A stretch of DNA of 64,000 bases, taken from assembly GCF_008642335.1 (NCBI RefSeq), contig NZ_CP029191.1, forward strand, positions 1,488,001-1,552,000. The letters are read 5' to 3'. This DNA is from Streptomyces venezuelae (GTDB taxonomy: Bacteria; Actinomycetota; Actinomycetes; Streptomycetales; Streptomycetaceae). Made by a program: the position numbers and the translations under genes. This document shows, one piece after another, positions 25,096 to 35,089 of the stretch. The first letter of the stretch is position 1; every line of letters starts with the position of its first letter. The notes under the pieces were generated by a model. It was not told where the DNA came from, ran no database searches, and saw only the letters and a list, made by a program, of their open reading frames with translations.

Positions 25096-26516
25096 CAGAT
25101 GATGCCGAAGAGGATGCCGGAGCCGAGCACCACCAGCGAGGTGAGCACGGCCCATTTGACGGTGAACTTGGTGTGGTCGCCGAACTCGACCTTGGCCATG
25201 CCGACGAGGACGTACACGGCGGGCACGAGCGGGCTCGACATGTGCAGGGCCTGGCCGGCGATGGAGGCGCGGGCGATCTCCAGGGTGCCGACGCCGTGCG
25301 CCTGGCCGGCCTCGGCGAGGACGGGCAGGACGCCGAAGTAGAAGCCGTCGTTGGACATGAAGTACGTGAGCGGGATGGAGAGCAGCCCGGTGACCAGGCC
25401 CATCTGCGGTCCCATGCCCTCGGGGATGGCGTCGACGAGCCAGTCGGCCATGTGGTCGACCATGCCGGTGCCCTGGAGCACGCCGGTGAAGACGGCGGCC
25501 GCGAAGACCATGCCGGTGACGTTGAGGACGTTCTCGGCGTGGGCGCCGATGCGGGCCTTCTGGTCGGGCATGTGCGGGAAGTTGACGGTGAGGGCGAGCG
25601 CGGCGCCGAGCAGGAAGAGGACCGGGATCGGCAGCCACTCCATGATCATGGCGGTGAGCAGGAGGACGGTGAGGGCCGCGTTGAACCAGTAGAGCTTGGG
25701 GCGCAGGGTGGGCCGGTCGGGGTCGAGCCCCAGGAACCCGTCGTCGTCGGTGTCGCTGTCGGGTGCGTCGGTGCCGTCGCCCGCGCCCCCGGTGGCCTTC
25801 TTCGTGAGCGACGTACGGCTGTCGCCGTCGCCCCCCGCGCCGACGAGGACCGTCTCGTCGGCCGTCTCCGTCTCCTTCTCCAGGACCTCGTCCAGCGAGA
25901 GGATGCCGAGCCGCTTGCGCTCGCGCAGACCCAGGGCGTACGCGAGGAGGAAGACGGCGACGAGCCCCATGGCGAGTGCCGGGATCATCGGTACGAAGAT
26001 GTCGGCGGCGTCGACCTTGAGCGCGGTCGCGGCGCGGGCGGTCGGGCCGCCCCAGGGCAGGGTGTTCATGACGCCGTTGGCGGTCGCGGCGACACCCGTC
26101 ATCACGACGAGGCTCATCTTGAGGCGCTTGTACAGCGGATACATCGCCGAGACCGTGATCATGAAGGTCGTCGAGCCGTCGCCGTCGAGGGAGACGATCG
26201 CGGCGAGCACGGCGGTGCCGACCACGATGCGCACCGGGTCCGCCTTGCAGAAGCGCAGGATGCCCCGGACGATCGGGTCGAAGAGGCCGACGTCGATCAT
26301 GACGCCGAAGTACACGATGGCGAACATGAGCATGGCCGCCGTGGGCGCGAGATTGCCGACGCCTTCGAGGACGTAGTCCCCGAGATGGGCTCCCTTTCCT
26401 ACGAACACGCAGAAGAGCGCGGGGATCAGCACCAGTGCCGCGATCGGCGACATCTTCTTCATCATGATCAGCACCAGGAAGGTGGCGATCATGACGAATC
26501 CGAGGATTGTCAGCAT
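25095..26516 (-). CDS. CitMHS family citrate/metal:proton symporter
   Basis: A 473-residue carrier with about twelve membrane segments, starting MLTILGFVMIATFLVLIMMKK and containing SLDGDGSTTFMIT and MNTLPWGGPTARAA, both characteristic of the CitM/CitH family that imports citrate complexed with divalent metal. An acidic cytoplasmic loop around residues 215-270 (many Asp, Glu, Gly) joins the two halves. It is the first gene of a two-gene unit with the MFS protein. No two-component system for citrate is adjacent, so regulation is unclear. Confidence 0.93.
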   Translation of the reverse strand: MLTILGFVMIATFLVLIMMKKMSPIAALVLIPALFCVFVGKGAHLGDYVLEGVGNLAPTAAMLMFAIVYFGVMIDVGLFDPIVRGILRFCKADPVRIVVGTAVLAAIVSLDGDGSTTFMITVSAMYPLYKRLKMSLVVMTGVAATANGVMNTLPWGGPTARAATALKVDAADIFVPMIPALAMGLVAVFLLAYALGLRERKRLGILSLDEVLEKETETADETVLVGAGGDGDSRTSLTKKATGGAGDGTDAPDSDTDDDGFLGLDPDRPTLRPKLYWFNAALTVLLLTAMIMEWLPIPVLFLLGAALALTVNFPHMPDQKARIGAHAENVLNVTGMVFAAAVFTGVLQGTGMVDHMADWLVDAIPEGMGPQMGLVTGLLSIPLTYFMSNDGFYFGVLPVLAEAGQAHGVGTLEIARASIAGQALHMSSPLVPAVYVLVGMAKVEFGDHTKFTVKWAVLTSLVVLGSGILFGII

Positions 26517-26637
26517 GGGGGCTACCTAACGTTCACCATCGAACTCCCACCAGGTCTGGCGGTCCGGACGACGTTAGGACTCGCCATCAGCCGTTAACAA
26601 GATGTTGACGCGCGAGCAATAAGCGCAAAACTCCTGG

Positions 26638-29600
26638 TCACGGCGGGGTGTCGGGGATGTCGACAAGGATGACGCCGTTGCGGGTGGCGACGGCGAGCTC
26701 GCCCTCCGGTCCCGTGGCCAGGCCCGTACAGACGGAGGGGAGCTCGACCCGGACGTGGACGGCGCCGTCGAGGACTCCGGCGACGACGAGTGCACGGCCG
26801 CCCACCGTCGCGTACGTCCGGGCTCCGGGGAGCACGACGGCGTGGCGCCCGGGGATCGGGGACTCGTGCTCGGTCACGGTACGCACGTGGAGCCGCTGCA
26901 CGCGCCCGACCGGGCCGTCGAGCCCGGCCAGGATGGGGGCGACGGGCACCACGGCGGTCCTGCGCTCGCCGACGAGCACCAGTGCGTCCTCGGGTCCGCC
27001 CGGGAACGGGGCCAGGGCCCGTACGTCGCCCCGGCCGGGCAGCAACAGTCGGTGCCAGGTCTCCACGTCGATGAGGTAGAGGCCCAGGGAGGCCGGGACG
27101 GCCAGAAACCACCGGCCTCCACAGCACACCGATGCCGAGCCGCCGGCGAGCAGGAGCCGAGGGGCGGCGATCAGCAGCCCTTCGCGGAGCGGGCCGCGGT
27201 CGACGTCGTGCACGGCGAGCGAGAAGGGGGGCCGCCAGTAGTCGAGCGCCAGCGCCACATCCCTGTCGTACGCGGACCGCCCCGGCAGGCGCGCCAACGA
27301 CGACAGCGTGCCGTTGCCGCTCAGCACGACGCCGCGCCGCACCTGCCTGGCCGGATGCGCGCCCGCCGGGCCACCGAGCCCCCAGCTCTCCACCACCCCC
27401 TGCTCGCTGCGGGTGAAGAGCATGCGCTGCGGCGGCTCACCGGGCCCGGCCCCCCGCGCCGCCATCAGCTCGACGACCGCGCTCTGGCAGGCGGGCCGCA
27501 GCTGGTGGAGCAGCGCGCCATCCCTGCCGTCCCGCACCTGGACCGTCCCGTCGGACCCGCCGACCGCGACGGCGGTGCCCCCGTCCACGGCGAACGCCGC
27601 GACGGCCGTGGCGCTCGGCACGGCGTCCAGCGCCTCGGTCAGTTTCCAGCCCCCGGCGCGCTCGGCACGCTCGTCCAGCCGCCACAGCGTGCCCCGCTCG
27701 TCACCGCAGAGCAGCCCGCCACCGGCCGCCTCCCCCATGGACCGCAGGGGCAACGGAAGCCGACGTTCCCACGCGCCATCGCCACCGGTCAGCGCGACGA
27801 GACGGCGGTCACCACCCGCGCTGAAGGCCCGCGTGCCGCGCGTCCCCCGGGCGAAGGCGAGGGTGTGCACAGGCGCGTCGTGCACGCGGCGCGGCGCGCC
27901 GAGCGGGCGGCAGGCGGGCAGCGTCCATTCCCGTACGGTGCCGTCGTCCGTGCCCGCGAACAGGCGCCCCGAGCCGTCGGGGTCGAGGGCCAACGCCGTC
28001 ACCCAGGAGGGCCGTTCGGGCTCGGGGCCGAGCCCGTACCACCGGCCGTGCGTGACGTCCCAGCAGGCGACGCGCCCGGTACCGGTGGCGGCCACCACCA
28101 CGTCACGGCCGCACACCGTCCCCGTCGTCACGGCGGTGACGATGCCGGGGACGGCGAACTCCCCCTCACCCAGCGGCACTCCACCCGGCAGCGTCACCAC
28201 CGACACCCGGCCGCTGACCTCCCCCGTCACCACCAGACCGTGCCCCTCGCGGGTGCGCCCGACCGTCGCGCAGGTCACCAGCGAGTACGTCCACGGCTGC
28301 GCGTGCCGCAGCTCCCTGCGCCACAGCTCCCGCTGCTGCACGAGATCCCAGCAGCGGATCCGGTGGTCCCGCCCGACGCTCACCAGGGCGCTGCCCGCGT
28401 CCCGGCCCTGCACCGCGCCGACGGCAATCACCGGCGCCTCGTGCGCGTCGATCCGCGTGGAGTCGGCGGCGTGCACGCCGGACCAGAGCCGGATCACCCC
28501 GTCGTCCCCGCCGATCACCGCCGTATCGCCCACCGCGCACACGGCCGCCGCCTCGTGCAGCCCCTCCTGCCCGCCGACGCGGTCCCCGGTGACCAGGTCG
28601 TACAGCTGGAGTCCCCGCCCCGAACCCTGCACGCTCACACACTCGGCCGAGCCGAGCCGGAACGTCGCGAGCCGCACCCGGCCGTCGCTCCCGATCCGCA
28701 GCGGCAGGCCCACGGGGCGTCCGCTGTCCAGGTCGAGGCGGTGCAGCAGGCCGTCCGAGGTGGCGACGGCGACGATCCACTGGCGGCCCACCCGGTGCAC
28801 GGCGAACGTGCGGGGCAGCGGGACGTGTTCGAGCAGCGTGCGCACGGGAACCTCGCCGGTCAGCGAAGTCAGACGGACCGTGCCGTCGGCGCCCAGGGTG
28901 ACGACGAGTTCGCCCTGCGCGTGCCCGGGGACGTGGGCGAGGGCGAGGATGTCGCCGTGGTGCGCGGTCTGCACGGCCGGGCCGAACTCTTCGAGGTCGG
29001 TGATCCGTACGGTGGCGTCCGAGTACCCCGTGAGCATCTTGTGGCCGTACTCCGAGGGCAGGGCGGCCAGTGCGGTGATCCGTTCCGCCGTCCCCGAACG
29101 CGCGTCGCCCGGCTCGGAACGGCCCGTACACGACGACTCGAGCTGCAGCTCCAGCCGCTCCAGCCGTTCCCTCTCGTAATCGAGCAGAGCACGTCGACGG
29201 CGCCGCGACATCCGGGGCTCGGAACTCTTCCGGTTCAGCGTGTACGTGAGACAGTCGCCGTCGCCGAAGCGCAGGACCACGTGGGTCGGCGGGCCCGCCC
29301 ATTCCGCGTCGCGCCACACATGTATGTGCTCGGGCAGGCGTAGCCCCCGGCGTTCGTGCCCGGCATCGGCCGCGTGGTGGGGCAGCAGACGCCAGCACCA
29401 GTAGCGGTTCCGTGTCGCGTCGAAGACGTGCAGCAGCCGCCACTGCCGGGAGCGCAGTTCACCCTCTCCGAAAGTCACGTGCCGGTCGTTCGACAGCGCC
29501 ACCGCGTAGCCCGGCAGTTGAGGCGGCGCCGTCCACGTGGAGCCGAAGACGAACTCGGCGGTGGCCCGCTGGTCCGATAGATCACCGGTGTCCAGGTCCC

Positions 29601-32061
29601 GGACCACGGCCCTGTTCCAGTACGACCGCTTCTCCAGGAAATACGCCCCCTCCCCCACCGGCACCACGACCCCACTCCCCGGCCCCGCCTCCATCCCCTC
29701 GTACCGTCGCGCACCCCCATGCGGATTCCACGCCGCCCACCGCGCCCGCCACGGCAGATCCCCCCGGTCGCACGACGCGGCCAGCGCGGTCGCCTTGCGG
29801 CAGACGGCGGCGAGCCGGAGCCTGGCCCGGCTCCCGGGGTCGGCGGTGCGCACCCGGCGGCTCCGCAGCACCTCCTCCACGTCCCGAACGGCCCGCCCGG
29901 CCCGCCGCCCGTCCGCCGTGCGCAGGCGGGGCAGCGCGGCGAGGAGCTGGTCCGGGTCGGCGGTCAGGACGAAGTCCGCGTCCTCCACCAGCGGGTCGAG
30001 GACGCCGCCCTCCGCCGCGTGCAGCGCGAGATACCGGCGTACGTAGGCGTGATCCAGATCCTTCAGCACACCCGCGACCACGGCCTGCACCCGCTGGACG
30101 CTCCGGCTCTCCCGCAGGTACTCCACCAGCGCCCGGTGGTAGATCCGGTAGACGGACCCGCCGTCCTCCGCGTGCTCGATGTCCTCGACCACGTACGACC
30201 CGGCGGCCTGCGTCAGCCAGACCACGTCCTCGTCCCCGTACACCCGTCCGCTGATCGCCGTCGCGAGCCGCGGCCACACCCCGCCCCACGGCAGACCCAC
30301 GCCCTGCGCGAAGGCGAGCGGCCGCAGGAGATCGCGTGCCCGGTCCGCCAGCGGGCCGAGGCGCTGCTCCAGGTCGCGTTCCATCGCCTCGCCGGGCAGG
30401 CGGGGCAGTTCGTCGCGCCAGTGGCGGTCGTCCGGGTCGGGCACGCGCGTCTCGCGGGCGGTGGTGCGTGCGGTGATGCGGGCGACCAGGAAGGAGCGGC
30501 CCGCCGCTTCGGCGATGGCCCCGGCGACGGCGTCCACGCGGTCGGGCGGCGCCGTGCACAGCACGGACCCCGGCGTGGTGAGCAGCTTGCGGGTGTAGGC
30601 ACGGACGGCCTGCGGGTCGCCGTGCCGCTCGTCGTCCAGGTCGATGCGGCTCGCCGACGCGGGCAGCAGGCGGGCGATGTGGGGGCGGGCGCCGACGAGG
30701 AGGCGCAGCGGGAGCTGGCGTCTGGGGTCGATGAGCGGGGCGATGAGTTCCTCGACGGTGTCGTGCGGGTCGAGCGCCTCGTCGAGGGAGTCCATGAGGA
30801 CGACGAGCGGCTCGGTGCGTGCCTGGAGGTGGGCGGCGAGCGCGCCGAGGGACGCGGCCGCGCAGCCGGAGGCGGCGGCGAGCGCGTCGAGGAGCTGTCG
30901 TTTCGTCTTGTGGGACGCGTTGACGGCGACGTCCACGGCGCCCGGTTCGGGGAGGCGTGCGGGCAGGCCCGCGCGGACCACGGCGGCGGCGTGGGCCGCG
31001 TCGGTGAGCACGGTGACCATGCCGAGCAGGGAGGACTTGCCGGAGCCGGGGTCCCCGGTGACCACGCACAGGCGGTCGGCCGCGCGATGGGGCGCGAGCC
31101 AGTCGGTGATGTCGGTCAGGGCGGTGTGCCGTCCTGTGAAGTCCCAGACCTCTTCGGTGGGTACGTCGGTGCCGCGCGCCCTGGGCAGGAAGAACCCGGT
31201 CAACTCGGCGGTCCGGGCGCGACGTTCGCGTGCGGTGAGGTCGATGATCCGGTCGATCTCCTCCAGCTTCAGGCCGGAGGCGCCGGGGACGTGGCGGGGG
31301 TTGGACAGGAAGTCGGGAATGTCGGCGACGGCGTGGGTCACGGACCAGTTGGCCCGCTGGGTCGGTGGGACGAGGGGGTCTTCCCTGATGGCGCGCATGA
31401 CCTGGCCGATGCCGATGTGGGCGGGCGCGTGCCCCGCGGTGGCCTGGCTGCGGACCGCCCGGTCGAACGCGGCCGACAGGGCCCCGGCGACCGCCTCCTC
31501 CTTGCGCCGGGAGGCTGCGATGATCACCAGGCCGGTGCTGGTGGGGTCGGTGACGGAGTTCCCGGTGCGGCGCGCTTCGAGGGCGGTGCGCAGCGCGCTG
31601 TCGGCGCCCTCCTCGGCGTAGCAGGCGTCGATGAGCACGAGGAGCCGCGCCACGGGGGTGTCCTCCCACAGCAGGCCGACGAGGTCCTCGGTGGGGAGGG
31701 CGGTGCCGCGCAGGTCGCGGGTGTCGCTGTCGGCGAGCAGCAGGTAGTGGCGGCCGCTGTGTTCGGCGGTGACTCCGTGGCAGGCGAGGTAGAGGACGAC
31801 GTAGTCGTCGGGGGCGCGGTCGGGGGCGGTGGCGAATGCGCGCAGGGTTTTGATGAGTTGTTCGCGGGTCGGGTTCAGGGCCAGGTCCGCGCCCCTGCGG
31901 TAGCCGAGTTCGCCGAGGAAGAGCCGGTCGATGCGGGCCGCGTCGTCGGCGAGCTCGGGGCGTGCGGCCTCCGGGTGGGCGTGGACGTCCGTGACCGCCG
32001 TCGACAGGAGGAAGCGCCGCGCCGACGCGGGCGGCGGAGTGAGGGTGCCGTCAGCCGTCAC
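26638..32061 (-). CDS. Caspase-like peptidase fused to a STAND NTPase and WD40 beta-propellers
   Basis: A 1807-residue multidomain protein. Residues 1-250 are a caspase-like (C14) domain with the dyad His95 (LACHGV) and Cys147 (IDACYAE). Residues about 300-600 are a STAND/NACHT-like P-loop NTPase: Walker A GDPGSGKS at 336-343, Walker B VVLMDSLDEA at 420-429. A helical region (600-800) follows, and then WD40-like repeats from about 900 to the end, with repeating GxDGTVRxWxL-type units. This is the sensor-switch-effector order of STAND conflict systems: the propeller senses, the NTPase oligomerises, and the caspase cleaves. GTG 32061 overlaps the upstream hydrolase by 11 bases. The trigger and the caspase target are unknown. 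Confidence 0.93.
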   Translation of the reverse strand: MTADGTLTPPPASARRFLLSTAVTDVHAHPEAARPELADDAARIDRLFLGELGYRRGADLALNPTREQLIKTLRAFATAPDRAPDDYVVLYLACHGVTAEHSGRHYLLLADSDTRDLRGTALPTEDLVGLLWEDTPVARLLVLIDACYAEEGADSALRTALEARRTGNSVTDPTSTGLVIIAASRRKEEAVAGALSAAFDRAVRSQATAGHAPAHIGIGQVMRAIREDPLVPPTQRANWSVTHAVADIPDFLSNPRHVPGASGLKLEEIDRIIDLTARERRARTAELTGFFLPRARGTDVPTEEVWDFTGRHTALTDITDWLAPHRAADRLCVVTGDPGSGKSSLLGMVTVLTDAAHAAAVVRAGLPARLPEPGAVDVAVNASHKTKRQLLDALAAASGCAAASLGALAAHLQARTEPLVVLMDSLDEALDPHDTVEELIAPLIDPRRQLPLRLLVGARPHIARLLPASASRIDLDDERHGDPQAVRAYTRKLLTTPGSVLCTAPPDRVDAVAGAIAEAAGRSFLVARITARTTARETRVPDPDDRHWRDELPRLPGEAMERDLEQRLGPLADRARDLLRPLAFAQGVGLPWGGVWPRLATAISGRVYGDEDVVWLTQAAGSYVVEDIEHAEDGGSVYRIYHRALVEYLRESRSVQRVQAVVAGVLKDLDHAYVRRYLALHAAEGGVLDPLVEDADFVLTADPDQLLAALPRLRTADGRRAGRAVRDVEEVLRSRRVRTADPGSRARLRLAAVCRKATALAASCDRGDLPWRARWAAWNPHGGARRYEGMEAGPGSGVVVPVGEGAYFLEKRSYWNRAVVRDLDTGDLSDQRATAEFVFGSTWTAPPQLPGYAVALSNDRHVTFGEGELRSRQWRLLHVFDATRNRYWCWRLLPHHAADAGHERRGLRLPEHIHVWRDAEWAGPPTHVVLRFGDGDCLTYTLNRKSSEPRMSRRRRRALLDYERERLERLELQLESSCTGRSEPGDARSGTAERITALAALPSEYGHKMLTGYSDATVRITDLEEFGPAVQTAHHGDILALAHVPGHAQGELVVTLGADGTVRLTSLTGEVPVRTLLEHVPLPRTFAVHRVGRQWIVAVATSDGLLHRLDLDSGRPVGLPLRIGSDGRVRLATFRLGSAECVSVQGSGRGLQLYDLVTGDRVGGQEGLHEAAAVCAVGDTAVIGGDDGVIRLWSGVHAADSTRIDAHEAPVIAVGAVQGRDAGSALVSVGRDHRIRCWDLVQQRELWRRELRHAQPWTYSLVTCATVGRTREGHGLVVTGEVSGRVSVVTLPGGVPLGEGEFAVPGIVTAVTTGTVCGRDVVVAATGTGRVACWDVTHGRWYGLGPEPERPSWVTALALDPDGSGRLFAGTDDGTVREWTLPACRPLGAPRRVHDAPVHTLAFARGTRGTRAFSAGGDRRLVALTGGDGAWERRLPLPLRSMGEAAGGGLLCGDERGTLWRLDERAERAGGWKLTEALDAVPSATAVAAFAVDGGTAVAVGGSDGTVQVRDGRDGALLHQLRPACQSAVVELMAARGAGPGEPPQRMLFTRSEQGVVESWGLGGPAGAHPARQVRRGVVLSGNGTLSSLARLPGRSAYDRDVALALDYWRPPFSLAVHDVDRGPLREGLLIAAPRLLLAGGSASVCCGGRWFLAVPASLGLYLIDVETWHRLLLPGRGDVRALAPFPGGPEDALVLVGERRTAVVPVAPILAGLDGPVGRVQRLHVRTVTEHESPIPGRHAVVLPGARTYATVGGRALVVAGVLDGAVHVRVELPSVCTGLATGPEGELAVATRNGVILVDIPDTPP

Positions 32062-32908
32062 CGCATCCCTCCCCCACCGCTCTCCCCGCCTCCTCGGTGC
32101 ACAGGTAGCGGGTCACGTCGTGTGCCCTGGAGCCGTTGTGGACCAGGTGGCCGCGGACCCGGTCGCCGAACAGGGGGCGCAGGTCCTTGACGAGGGCGAC
32201 GACGTCCCCCGCGTCGGCGATGTTGGTCCAGTGCTCGACGCGGCCCGGCCAGTCCCCCGGGCTTCCGTCCTCGCCCACGCGCAGCCGGTCGAAGACGAGG
32301 TGCCGGATGCCCAGCGGCGAGCCGAGCGTCAGGAGGGCGCGGGCGGGCCATTCGGGGTGGGCACAGAGCGCTTCGTAGGCGACGACGCTGCCCAGGGAGT
32401 GGCCGATGACGACCCGCGTGTCGTCGGTGACGGCGGCCGCGACCCGACACTGGACCTCGGCGCGGACGGCCGGGTCCGTGAGGTAGGCGCGCACCTGCTT
32501 GAGGTCGAGCACCAGGGAGCGCAGCGCGACGTCGGCGAAGAACCGGGAGCGGCTCAGTGCGTTCAGCGCGCGCTGCACGGTGCGTGGGGTACGGGCGAGG
32601 GTGCGGGCGTCGGGCGGCAGGACGGCGGGGTCGGTGCGGGCCGCCTCCGCCCACCACTGGAGGAGCAGCTCGCTCTCCAGGCCCTCGGCGACGTCGGAGG
32701 CGTCAAGGGGCGGGTCCTGGACGCTCAGGGTGCGGCCCGGGGGACGGAACAGGTCGCCGTAGAAGACGCAGGTCACGTCCGTGGCGGCCAGCGGCGGGGC
32801 GGCGGCGCGGGTCAGTCCGTCGGCGAGCGCGGGGCGCCAGGCGGCGTACAACTGGCTTTCGCCCACGTGCTGCTGCCCGATCCCGTGGACGCACACCACC
32901 CGCGCCAT
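32051..32908 (-). CDS. Alpha/beta serine hydrolase coupled to the caspase gene
   Basis: A 285-residue lipase-like hydrolase starting MARVVCVHGIGQQ, the oxyanion strand of PGAP1/lipase-type enzymes. The nucleophile is Ser171 in VVIGHSLGSVVAYEAL. Asp232 or Asp235 (NIADAGDVVA) and His263 (SRAHDVTRYL) fit the rest of the triad. No signal peptide, so it acts inside the cell. Its stop lies 11 bases inside the caspase-STAND-WD40 gene, so the two are translated together and probably act together, either as a second effector (membrane lipid or ester cleavage) or as a substrate of the caspase. Function is inference. Confidence 0.9.
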   Translation of the reverse strand: MARVVCVHGIGQQHVGESQLYAAWRPALADGLTRAAAPPLAATDVTCVFYGDLFRPPGRTLSVQDPPLDASDVAEGLESELLLQWWAEAARTDPAVLPPDARTLARTPRTVQRALNALSRSRFFADVALRSLVLDLKQVRAYLTDPAVRAEVQCRVAAAVTDDTRVVIGHSLGSVVAYEALCAHPEWPARALLTLGSPLGIRHLVFDRLRVGEDGSPGDWPGRVEHWTNIADAGDVVALVKDLRPLFGDRVRGHLVHNGSRAHDVTRYLCTEEAGRAVGEGCGDG

Positions 32909-32966
32909 GGTCCCCCTCGGCCCGCCGATGACTTCGATCGCCTCAGTGTCGAGCCCGGCGCCCGCC

Positions 32967-33617
32967 TCAGTCCAGGGACAGCGCGAAGTAGGCGTGCAGC
33001 AGGATCCGTGCCTCGTCGACGAGTGCCGGGTCCCCCGACGGGTCGGCGCGGAAGGCGAGTTGGAGGACCGCGTCGACCGCTTCGACGCCGACGAGGATGG
33101 TGCGGCGCAGGGCGGCGTCCAGCGGGCGGTTGAGGTGGAGGGCGAGGAGGGCGGCCACCCGGTCGGCGACCTGCGAGTTGGCGTCCGGCATCGCGTCCGG
33201 CGCGGAGGGGACGCCGAAGTCGACGAGGCCGAAGCCGGGGACGGTGCGCATCATCACCAGGTACTCGTCGAAGGCCGCGTCGACGGCGCCGCGCCAGTCG
33301 CCGTGCTCGATGCCGGTCACGCGGGCGGCCACCCGTTCCGCGTACGCGTCGAGGTTGCGGTGGGCCAGCGCGTCCGTGAGGGCCCTCTTGTTGCCGAAGA
33401 AGCGGTAGACCGAGCCGATGGGGACGCCGGCGCGCTGGGCGACGGCGCGGGTGGTGAGGCCGTCGTAGCCGGTCTCGTCCAGGACGGCGGCGCAGGCGTC
33501 GAGGATCCGCGTCAGGCGCTCGGCGCTGCGCTCCTGCACGGGGAGGCGGCGCATGGAGGACGGGACTCGTGGACCCTCGGGCGGGTTCGGGTGGGACATT
33601 CCGGGAGAGTAGAGCAT
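32967..33617 (-). CDS. TetR family regulator next to homogentisate dioxygenase
   Basis: A 216-residue TetR protein with the helix-turn-helix TTRAVAQRAGVPIGSVYRFF at about residues 55-74 and a C-terminal helical domain. ATG 33617 has AAGGTGA upstream; ATG 33599 lacks one. It is 58 bases upstream of the hydrolase-caspase genes on the same strand and divergent from the homogentisate dioxygenase gene, so it could control either. Two GCTTCCTCTT repeats just upstream may be its operator. Confidence 0.86.
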   Translation of the reverse strand: MLYSPGMSHPNPPEGPRVPSSMRRLPVQERSAERLTRILDACAAVLDETGYDGLTTRAVAQRAGVPIGSVYRFFGNKRALTDALAHRNLDAYAERVAARVTGIEHGDWRGAVDAAFDEYLVMMRTVPGFGLVDFGVPSAPDAMPDANSQVADRVAALLALHLNRPLDAALRRTILVGVEAVDAVLQLAFRADPSGDPALVDEARILLHAYFALSLD

Positions 33618-33630
33618 CGCTCACCTTGCC

Positions 33631-33651
33631 GCTTCCTCTTCGCTTCCTCTT
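33631..33651. repeat. Tandem GCTTCCTCTT repeat between tetR and hmgA
   Basis: GCTTCCTCTT at 33631-33640 and 33642-33651, 11 bases apart (one helical turn), immediately upstream of the TetR start. An inverted GGAAG follows. Spacing on one face of the helix suggests a protein-binding site, likely for the TetR. Confidence 0.5.
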
Positions 33652-33678
33652 GCGGAAGGAAAACGTGAATCCTACGGT
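33650..33678 (+). promoter_or_regulatory. Candidate hmgA promoter
   Basis: TTGCGG at 33650-33655 and TACGGT at 33673-33678 are separated by 17 bases. An inverted pair TCCTA/TAGGA (33670-33674 and 33685-33689) overlaps the -10 and may be an operator. Start would be near 33685, 28 bases before ATG 33713. Confidence 0.45.
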
Positions 33679-33712
33679 GTCCCATAGGAATCAATGATGA
33701 GGGAGCGGTGTG

Positions 33713-35062
33713 ATGAGCGGGCACCACGCAGACAACGCGGGCCGAGCGGACACGGGCGACGCACGCAAGATCGCCGAAGGGCTGGCCTACCTCTCCGGCT
33801 TCGGCAACGAACACAGCTCCGAAGCCGTGCCCGGCGCCCTGCCGCACGGCCGCAACTCCCCGCAGCGCGCTCCCCTCGGGCTCTACGCCGAGCAGCTGAG
33901 CGGCAGCGCCTTCACCGAGCCCCGCGCGCACAACCGCCGCTCGTGGCTGTACCGCATCCGCCCCTCGGCCGCGCACCCGCAGTTCACGCGCGCCGACAAC
34001 GGCGCGCTCCGCACGGCCCCCTTCACGGAGTCGGTGCCCGACCCGAACCGGCTGCGCTGGAACCCGCTTCCCGATCCCGCGCCCGGCACGGACTTCCTCG
34101 CAGGCCTGTGGACGCTGGGCGGCAACGGCGACGCGACGCAGCGCACCGGCATGGGCATCCACCTCTACCACGCCAACTCCTCGATGCGGGACCGGGTGTT
34201 CAGCGACGCCGACGGCGAGCTGCTGATCGTGCCCGAGCGCGGCGGGCTGCTCCTGCGCACCGAGTTCGGGCTGCTGCACGCCGAGCCGGGCGAGGTCGCG
34301 CTGATCCCGCGCGGCGTCCGCTTCCGCGTGGAGCTCCTCGACGAGACCGCCCGCGGCTATGTGTGCGAGAACTACGGCGCGCCGTTCCAGCTCCCCGACC
34401 TCGGCCCGATCGGCGCCAACGGGCTCGCCAACGCGCGCGACTTCCGGGCGCCCGTCGCGGCGTACGAGGACGTCGAGGGCCCGGTCGAGGTGGTGAACAA
34501 GTTCTGCGGCAACCTGTGGCGCGCCACGTACGACCACTCGCCGCTCGACGTGGTCGCCTGGCACGGCAACCACGTCCCGTACGTCTACGACCTGCACCGC
34601 TTCAACGTGATCGGCTCGATCAGCTACGACCACCCGGACCCCTCGATCTTCACCGTGCTCACCTCGCCGTCCGACACCCCGGGCCTCGCGGGCGTCGACT
34701 TCGTGGTGTTCGCGCCGCGCTGGCTGGTGGGCGAGGACACCTTCCGTCCGCCGTACTTCCACCGGAACGTGATGAGCGAGTACATGGGCCTGATCGAGGG
34801 TGCGTACGACGCGAAGGCGGAAGGTTTCGTGCCCGGCGGCGGCTCGCTGCACAACATGATGTCGGCGCACGGCCCGGACCGCGAGACGTTCGAGAAGGCG
34901 TCCGCCGCCGAGCTGAAGCCGCAGAAGATCGACGACGGCCTCGCCTTCATGTTCGAGACGCGGTGGCCGGTGACGGCGACGGAACAGGCGGCCGGGGCGT
35001 CCCACCTGCAGCGCGGCTACGACGACGTATGGCAGGGTCTGGAGCGTCACTTCCGCAACTGA
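33713..35062 (+). CDS. hmgA: Homogentisate 1,2-dioxygenase
   Basis: A 449-residue Fe(II) dioxygenase that opens the ring of homogentisate to maleylacetoacetate in tyrosine/phenylalanine catabolism. It starts with [16 protein letters not shown], a family signature. The iron ligands lie in [12 protein letters not shown] (His and Glu) and [12 protein letters not shown] (His). Length is normal. ATG 33713 has GAGGGAG 7 bases upstream. The rest of the pathway (maleylacetoacetate isomerase, fumarylacetoacetase) is not in this window, so the gene is solitary here. Next comes a GntR gene 27 bases on, possibly in the same transcript. Confidence 0.97.
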   Translation: MSGHHADNAGRADTGDARKIAEGLAYLSGFGNEHSSEAVPGALPHGRNSPQRAPLGLYAEQLSGSAFTEPRAHNRRSWLYRIRPSAAHPQFTRADNGALRTAPFTESVPDPNRLRWNPLPDPAPGTDFLAGLWTLGGNGDATQRTGMGIHLYHANSSMRDRVFSDADGELLIVPERGGLLLRTEFGLLHAEPGEVALIPRGVRFRVELLDETARGYVCENYGAPFQLPDLGPIGANGLANARDFRAPVAAYEDVEGPVEVVNKFCGNLWRATYDHSPLDVVAWHGNHVPYVYDLHRFNVIGSISYDHPDPSIFTVLTSPSDTPGLAGVDFVVFAPRWLVGEDTFRPPYFHRNVMSEYMGLIEGAYDAKAEGFVPGGGSLHNMMSAHGPDRETFEKASAAELKPQKIDDGLAFMFETRWPVTATEQAAGASHLQRGYDDVWQGLERHFRN

Positions 35063-35089
35063 CGCGACACCACCTGATTCGGAGAGATT

